Assembly: GCF_030247195.1 (NCBI RefSeq)
Contig: NC_080671.1
Span: 69,067,412 to 69,131,411 of the forward strand
From: Topomyia yanbarensis
Lineage: Eukaryota > Arthropoda > Insecta > Diptera > Culicidae
DNA: 64,000 nt
Direction of reading: 5' to 3'
The notes under the pieces: generated by a model
The model's database searches: none
The model's input: the letters and a program-made list of their open reading frames with translations, nothing else
What the model was told of the DNA's origin: nothing
Program-made: the position numbers and the translations under genes
Part shown: positions 59,708 through 64,000 of the stretch, one piece after another
Layout: every line of letters starts with the position of its first letter
How positions within the stretch are numbered: the stretch's first letter is position 1

Positions 59708-59780
59708 CCCAGGGATAGCATAAGGGTTAGTGCATTGGGCCGGAGTCTCAAAGGTTGCGAGTTCGAATCTCGCCTCTGGG
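59708..59780 (+). tRNA. tRNA-like sequence (pseudogene or SINE head), right arm
   Basis: CCCAGGG pairs with CTCTGGG (7-bp acceptor, one G-T). A short D arm GCA...TGC follows. The anticodon stem is TTGGG/CTCAA with the 7-nt loop CCGGAGT (position 34-36 would be GGA). The T arm is perfect: GCGAG-TTCGAAT-CTCGC. Nine T residues at 59785-59793 would end Pol III transcription. Against a functional tRNA: A and T at positions 8-9, C rather than T at 33, and presence in a repeat. Box A (AGCATAAGGGTTAGTGC) and box B (GTTCGAATCTC) look usable. Confidence 0.5.
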
Positions 59781-59990
59781 GGAATTTTTTTTTCACACGA
59801 TTGTTTAGCTTCACTCACCATTTCAAATCGTTTTCCCCCGTTGGATACCACCAAGTCCTAAATAAGGTATTGGCACTTAAGTCAAAAGACCAAAAATTGA
59901 ATTATTGGTTTAAATTCTGTATAACCTAAAAACACTGGAATTTTCAGAATTGGATAATCATTGAGTAGATATAGATATAGTGGTTGGTGA

Positions 59991-62069
59991 TGATATGGAT
60001 ATGGTTACAGAAAATTTTGCTCAACCGGAAGCTGATCTTGGCCTTCAAAATGACGTCACTCATCGGATAGCTAGGGGTTAGGATTCCAAACAAAAAATTT
60101 CTCCATTTACTCGTTAAACTAGACCAAAAATACCAACGTGAAGGTTGCTTAACTGAAAGCCGCCTTTTTGGATTTCAAAATGGTGGCGCCATTTTCATCA
60201 TCCACTTAACAAGCCCATTCCAAAAATATCTGTATTGTTGGTGTCGAGAATGTTGCTTAACCAACGAATTTTAATAATTAATAATCACTTTTTTCAAACT
60301 ACATCCCACATAACGAACACATTTTTTACGAGCTAATTCAATTGACGAACCCTCAGTTTAGTAAGTAAATGTAGGTTCCAGTGTATACTGAGGAGACAAA
60401 TTTTAGGAGCTGTGCCCTGGTTAGCTGATTACGTTGCATACCATTAGCTTTACCAGTCCATGTCTCGTCACGACATTTTGGTTATGCCCCAGGCAGTGCC
60501 CAACCATCTTTTTGTACGTACGAGAGAAAACAGAAGTTTTTTATGATCTATTTCTGATAAGGACATGCTGAATAGAGTCACAAGGTGGCAGCTAAAATGG
60601 CTGCCGTCGTTTCTGCTTCTTCTTTTTATTTCATCGTCAAAATCAAAACATTGCATTGGCGCGTAAGACAAAATCATTTGTAACTTAAATGTCTTATCGC
60701 AGATTACTTAGAAAATGTATTACTGTATGTAACCATGTTAGCTCATGCAGGTGAATAGATTCTCTTCACGGAATTTTGATTCGTTTGGGAAATTTGTACC
60801 TTTTTATTTTTCAAAACAAATGAAACACGTGGTGCAAAAATCAATCAGCTGATTGCTGAACGATACGCTTGTGTGCGTGCCATCTCCTATCGGTATAGTA
60901 CGTTCTAGCCGCACACAGATGCTGAACATAACCCGAACATAGCCGAACATAACCGAACCTTTGTTGTGATTTTGGCATCGCTTCACCTTTAAGGGGTTTT
61001 TTGCGTTAGGCTCCAGGCCCGAGCTTATCTTAGCTTAGTTGCTTAGATCAGAGCCTGTTGAAATTGCATATTGAACCAATTGTATGATACTTGGGAGTAG
61101 TACATCATACTCAACGTGCAACCTAAACAGAGAAAGATTATAGTATGATTATTAACGTAGATGGTCACGCCTATACAGATCAATTTTGCGATGGGAAGGA
61201 ATGTTAGTTCAACACTTGTGACTATCATGAATTCTCTGCATCATCTACAAATGCCGCAGGATAGGATTGTTGTTAGTTGGTACGGAGATGAATCAGGATA
61301 TGTCTTGGTAGATATTGTGATTTAACTATTGACGCGCTTTAGATCAAAATTTTCAGGTGTGCGACCTCCAAAAGATATATGAATGCCGTTCGAATAGGCA
61401 TTTTAATAATTATTCTTCCGTGGGGCCGTTACATAAAAGGATAAAACCGCGTGGAATATAATAGAGGCCTATTCATCTATAGACAATACGATCTTATGTA
61501 CGAAGTCGCTGGCGATCAATTTCCGAGAATTCGAAACTAGCAATTTGAACTGTGAACAGCTGACTAACGGAGTATTGCTTGTTATTAACACTTCAATGAA
61601 CATTTCCAAAGTTTGCAGTACAAAGCAAGCGTACAAAAAGTATAAAAGATATCCCAAACGAATGTGAAGAAATTCACTGCGAAATGTTAATGACAAGTTG
61701 ACATCTCCACTCTCCCTATTAGACACGTTTCCATAACTGGGTTTAAATGCCAAATTGTAAACGATATGTTTATTATGCGTAATAAATATAATAAACACAA
61801 CGACACGAGATGAGAGAAGAGCAATGCTGGCAAAAATCGACTACCATATGACCGGTTCAAACTCGCAAGAGTGACGTAGAGTACTGCACTGGATGATTTT
61901 GTAAAAAGGACCAGGAGTGCGATTTTACGAAGTTTTAGCTACATTTTCTGACAGAGTGAAGATCTGGAATGTTGAAATGTTTACCACTGTTTAAGAAAGT
62001 AATAATAGTACTAGTTTCTAGTTAGTTTCGAACCTTCATGAGGCCTCAAGAAGTTTGTTAAGGTATTCG
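59991..62069. other. Unassigned AT-rich region
   Basis: No protein family recognised; frames of 60-109 codons appear on both strands without support. No inverted repeat ends were detected. Confidence 0.3.
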
Positions 62070-62190
62070 TCAATGTAGATTTGTCGGTAAACGGTTCAAG
62101 TTTTAGATTAGATTTTTGGCACATATACAGATCACTTGCCACACAAAAAACTTTTTGTGAAATTCGACAGCTTCATCTTAGGCCAATTCA
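62070..62190 (-). pseudogene. Short mariner-like transposase scrap
   Basis: On the minus strand AVEFHKKFFVWQVICICAKN matches KAVEVHKKYFVWRAICSCG of the copy at 48420-49075. Only about 40 residues are left. A further phrase GCCATTTAAGCCAATATATTCTG at 62810 matches one at 48958, so pieces of the same transposon extend to about 62835 with foreign sequence between. Confidence 0.6.
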
Positions 62191-62369
62191 ATAAATTTAA
62201 ATTGAATGTTTACTTTTTTTAAATACGGTTTTTAATCCTGCCGAACACCACACGGCTCTAGGCCCGTGCCTAAATAATCTCTTCTAAAAAGAACCTGCTG
62301 ATGGTAAAATGGATGTCGAACTAGATTCATCATCATGACACTTGTTTTCGTCATCAGATACTATGGTTT

Positions 62370-62690
62370 TAAATAAAACACATTGAACTCGGTCGGAGCA
62401 TACCAGATCTTATTACGGATCAAAGATAATCCGCTAAACATTCTAAAGATTTCGAATGAACTGACGCAGAAAAATTCAACCGAAACAACAATCTCAAAAG
62501 TCCACCCAAATAAGCATAAAATTGTGATATTTTCAAAAAGCAAGCCGATGATGTTACTGACGACAAGTCTTCTATGGAGGACTACCGCGTCTACATACCC
62601 GTCCATAACGTTGAGCTCAACGGTGTAGTCATCGATTCGAGTTCGAGAGTTTCTTGCTTCAGTGAGCGCAAATTTTGACTGGCAATGGTA
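62370..62690 (+). pseudogene. Non-LTR retrotransposon ORF1-like fragment
   Basis: The frame at 62383 reads LLRIKDNPLNILKISNEL, then HPNKHKIVIFSKSK; after a one-base shift near 62545 it continues as EDYRVYIPVHNVELNGVVID. This pattern (basic strand, then a Y.VYIP...NGVV(I/R)D turn) is seen in RNA-binding gag-like ORF1 proteins of insect non-LTR elements. The group cannot be told from so little. It interrupts, or lies beside, the mariner-like pieces. Confidence 0.45.
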
Positions 62691-62839
62691 CTGAACGGGA
62701 CAAAATTGTGTGTCTCCAGTTATCCTTGTCGGGATTGCTTTACGCTTAAGAGCCAGTTTTTTTTAAACGGCGAACCCGCATGTTCGAGAGGTTATACATA
62801 CGGGGAACGTGCCATTTAAGCCAATATATTCTGTAATAT

Positions 62840-63253
62840 TAAATTCCTCATTTGAGGGGAAGTTGGGAGAATTAGCAATGAAAATTAACCCGAAGAATTG
62901 GGTAGAAATATTAAAATCTCTCTAACTTTGGTATAACTTGATGAAATCTAATTCAGTTTTGTTTTCCAAAAGGGCTGGGCAAGGGGTAGGATATAGGATA
63001 CACTCTTTTGTTTTATCAATACATTGAAAGGTATTAATATTTTACCTTGAAAATTTTAAAAACATTAAAGCTCTTTGCAACAACTTAATTGAGTGTAGGT
63101 TTGTATGGATGAATGGAAATCGAAAGACTTCTGTGTTTTTCTCTCTAAGGAGTAATTTAGTAAAAACCATTTGTGCATCAGGGCACTAAACCTGCTTTTA
63201 TAAGCTCTGTTTTTACACCTGTTTTAAGACAACCAAAAATAAAATCGTGAGCT
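62840..63253. other. Unassigned
   Basis: AT-rich, no gene seen. Confidence 0.3.
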
Positions 63254-63261
63254 ATAAATAC

Positions 63262-63562
63262 CAGGGGCGGCGAAACACTTTACGCCCGAGTGGGTAGAAA
63301 GCATAAGGTGAGGGGTCCATTAGTAAGGATTTTTTCCCTTTTCGCAATACACACGATTACACTCCATTCACATTACATCACGTTCGTTTATGCAAATGGG
63401 ATTGTGGTACATCGATGTTTTCAAATGTATGTAGTGCGAGATACATGCGCTGCACATCTAAATTTTTTGAAATGGTTCAAAATTTCGAGTGGGTATTTGC
63501 CTACTCGGTTATTTTCGAGTGGGTAGTACTACCCATACTACCCACGCTATCCACCGGCCCTG
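63262..63562. mobile_element. 301-bp hAT-like short element with perfect 8-bp duplication
   Basis: Exact 8-bp direct repeats ATAAATAC flank it (63254-63261, 63563-63570). Ends CAGGGGCGGCG and CACCGGCCCTG form an imperfect terminal inverted repeat starting CAGGG, as in hAT elements. Inside, GAGTGGGTAG recurs three times, and TACTACCCA/TGGGTAGTA near 63520-63545 forms a small palindrome. No transposase. Confidence 0.85.
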
Positions 63563-63616
63563 ATAAATACTGTTGCTAAATGCGTAATTAGAAAACAAAC
63601 CTTACATATATTAAAC

Positions 63617-63632
63617 CGTCCTTTTAAGGACG
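63617..63632 (+). promoter_or_regulatory. Lone histone-type 3' stem-loop
   Basis: CGTCCT-TTTA-AGGACG is a perfect 6-bp stem with a 4-nt loop, preceded by AAAC and followed by ACCA, matching the layout of the histone mRNA 3' signal (consensus loop TTTC or similar, flank ACCA). It shares the CGTCCT stem with the three copies at 5.6-6.5 kb. No histone coding sequence was recognised upstream; the hAT-like element lies 55 bp before it. Confidence 0.5.
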
Positions 63633-63639
63633 ACCATTT

Positions 63640-64000
63640 ATTATATAATTAAAGGGTTGCATCAACCGTTCTTAATCAGTGCATAAATTCAAAAATTTAA
63701 TAACATTGCTCAAGATGGAATTATTCTGCATGTAAACTGCTAACGGACATACACCCGACTCCTGACGAGCTGCCGGCTGCCGGACGGGCGAGGGATGGCG
63801 GGCTCTCTTATTACAGTATGCGTATAAAATTTAATTTTACGAGGGTTACTGACGACGCGCGGCGCCGGATCTTACGTCAACGCCACGCACCCTTTCCACT
63901 TTGGCAGCATCGTATCGCCAGTAGTGACGGCAGCAACAGCAGCAGCTATAAAGATTTACGACCCAAACCTGATACTTGTCGAAAGTGGCGGATCCCCTTT
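63640..64000. other. GC-richer window edge, possibly exon or regulatory DNA
   Basis: From 63745 composition turns GC-rich (GAGCTGCCGGCTGCCGG, CGACGCGCGGCGCCGG, then a CAGCAACAGCAGCAGC run at 63930-63950). Nothing in it resembles the repeats of this window. No reading frame could be assigned within the visible part. Confidence 0.25.

Larger units (their letters stand above)
59118..59906. mobile_element. Hairpin insertion with two opposed tRNA-like units
   Basis: Exact 11-bp direct repeats GGTTTAAATTC (59107-59117, 59907-59917) flank the insertion. Arms of about 250 bp (59117-59364 and 59594-59844) are inverted copies, each holding a tRNA-like sequence and a T-run. A direct repeat (TCCTAAATAAGG, then CACTTAAGTCAAAAGACC) follows each arm on its right side (59364-59413, 59853-59910), so the structure is not simply symmetric. 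Confidence 0.75.
57895..59990. repeat. 116-bp tandem array interrupted by two insertions
   Basis: Units carry GGGGTTGACGAGTGTATGACG, ATCGATGTCTGAAACCATTTTGAAATC, AAGATGGCGA and ATAAATTCTCTATAA...CTCAA. Unit starts (TTGACGAG) lie at 57910, 58026, 58807 and 58923, giving two exact 116-bp intervals; degraded units follow to about 59100 and a remnant appears at 59910-59960. The element at 58131-58783 and the insertion at 59118-59906 separate them. Confidence 0.85.

Noticed and set aside
59708..59780. Functional serine tRNA (GGA anticodon)
   Set aside because: Positions 8, 9 and 33 deviate from tRNA rules and the unit is part of an inverted repeat insertion with a second copy, so a tRNA-like relic or SINE head is more likely.

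Overview
The window looks like intergenic or intronic DNA from a large, repeat-rich insect genome, most likely a culicine mosquito (Aedes-like). It is AT-rich, has almost no intact long reading frames, and nearly every recognisable protein relic belongs to a transposable element: LOA, Jockey, R1-like and RTE-like non-LTR retrotransposons, pogo-like and mariner-like transposases, a tRNA-derived SINE, and many short non-autonomous inverted-repeat elements. The organism call is inference from this mix; no host gene proves it.

Layout. 0.75-4.1 kb: a short DNA element split by a foldback element, itself split by a third insertion. 5.6-6.9 kb (minus): a decayed histone H1-like tail with an upstream TATA box and a downstream 435-bp tandem repeat carrying three histone-type 3' stem-loops. 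10.6-11.75 and 16.5-17.1 kb: two copies of a chimeric repeat that contains LOA endonuclease sequence. 12.9-15.3 kb: a TTAA-flanked element and a TA-flanked element carrying another copy of the 0.75-kb element. 17.1-23.6 kb: a nearly complete but dead LOA-type retrotransposon with a 1.1-kb insertion. 26.0-27.5 kb: an R1-like relic (minus) with a SINE in it. 27.6-36.7 kb: a foldback element with an 8-bp target duplication that has received at least six further insertions, some nested three deep. 38.8-39.1 kb: the best candidate for a host gene start (initiator, Kozak ATG, splice donors), at the end of a GC-richer unique stretch. 39.6-57 kb: scattered short elements, a dead Jockey copy, and mariner-type transposase pieces. 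57.9-59.9 kb: a 116-bp tandem array with a TA-flanked element and a hairpin holding two tRNA-like sequences in opposite orientation. 62-63.6 kb: further transposase and retrotransposon ORF1 scraps, a hAT-like short element with a perfect 8-bp duplication, and a lone histone-type stem-loop.

How it works together. The genes here do not form a pathway. The window records successive insertions, and the nesting with matched target duplications gives a relative order for many events. No CRISPR, operon, rRNA or bacterial-type system is visible, and I did not find a clearly new functional system. The most unusual structures are the nested foldback cluster, the triplicated histone stem-loop, and the hairpin of paired tRNA-like units.
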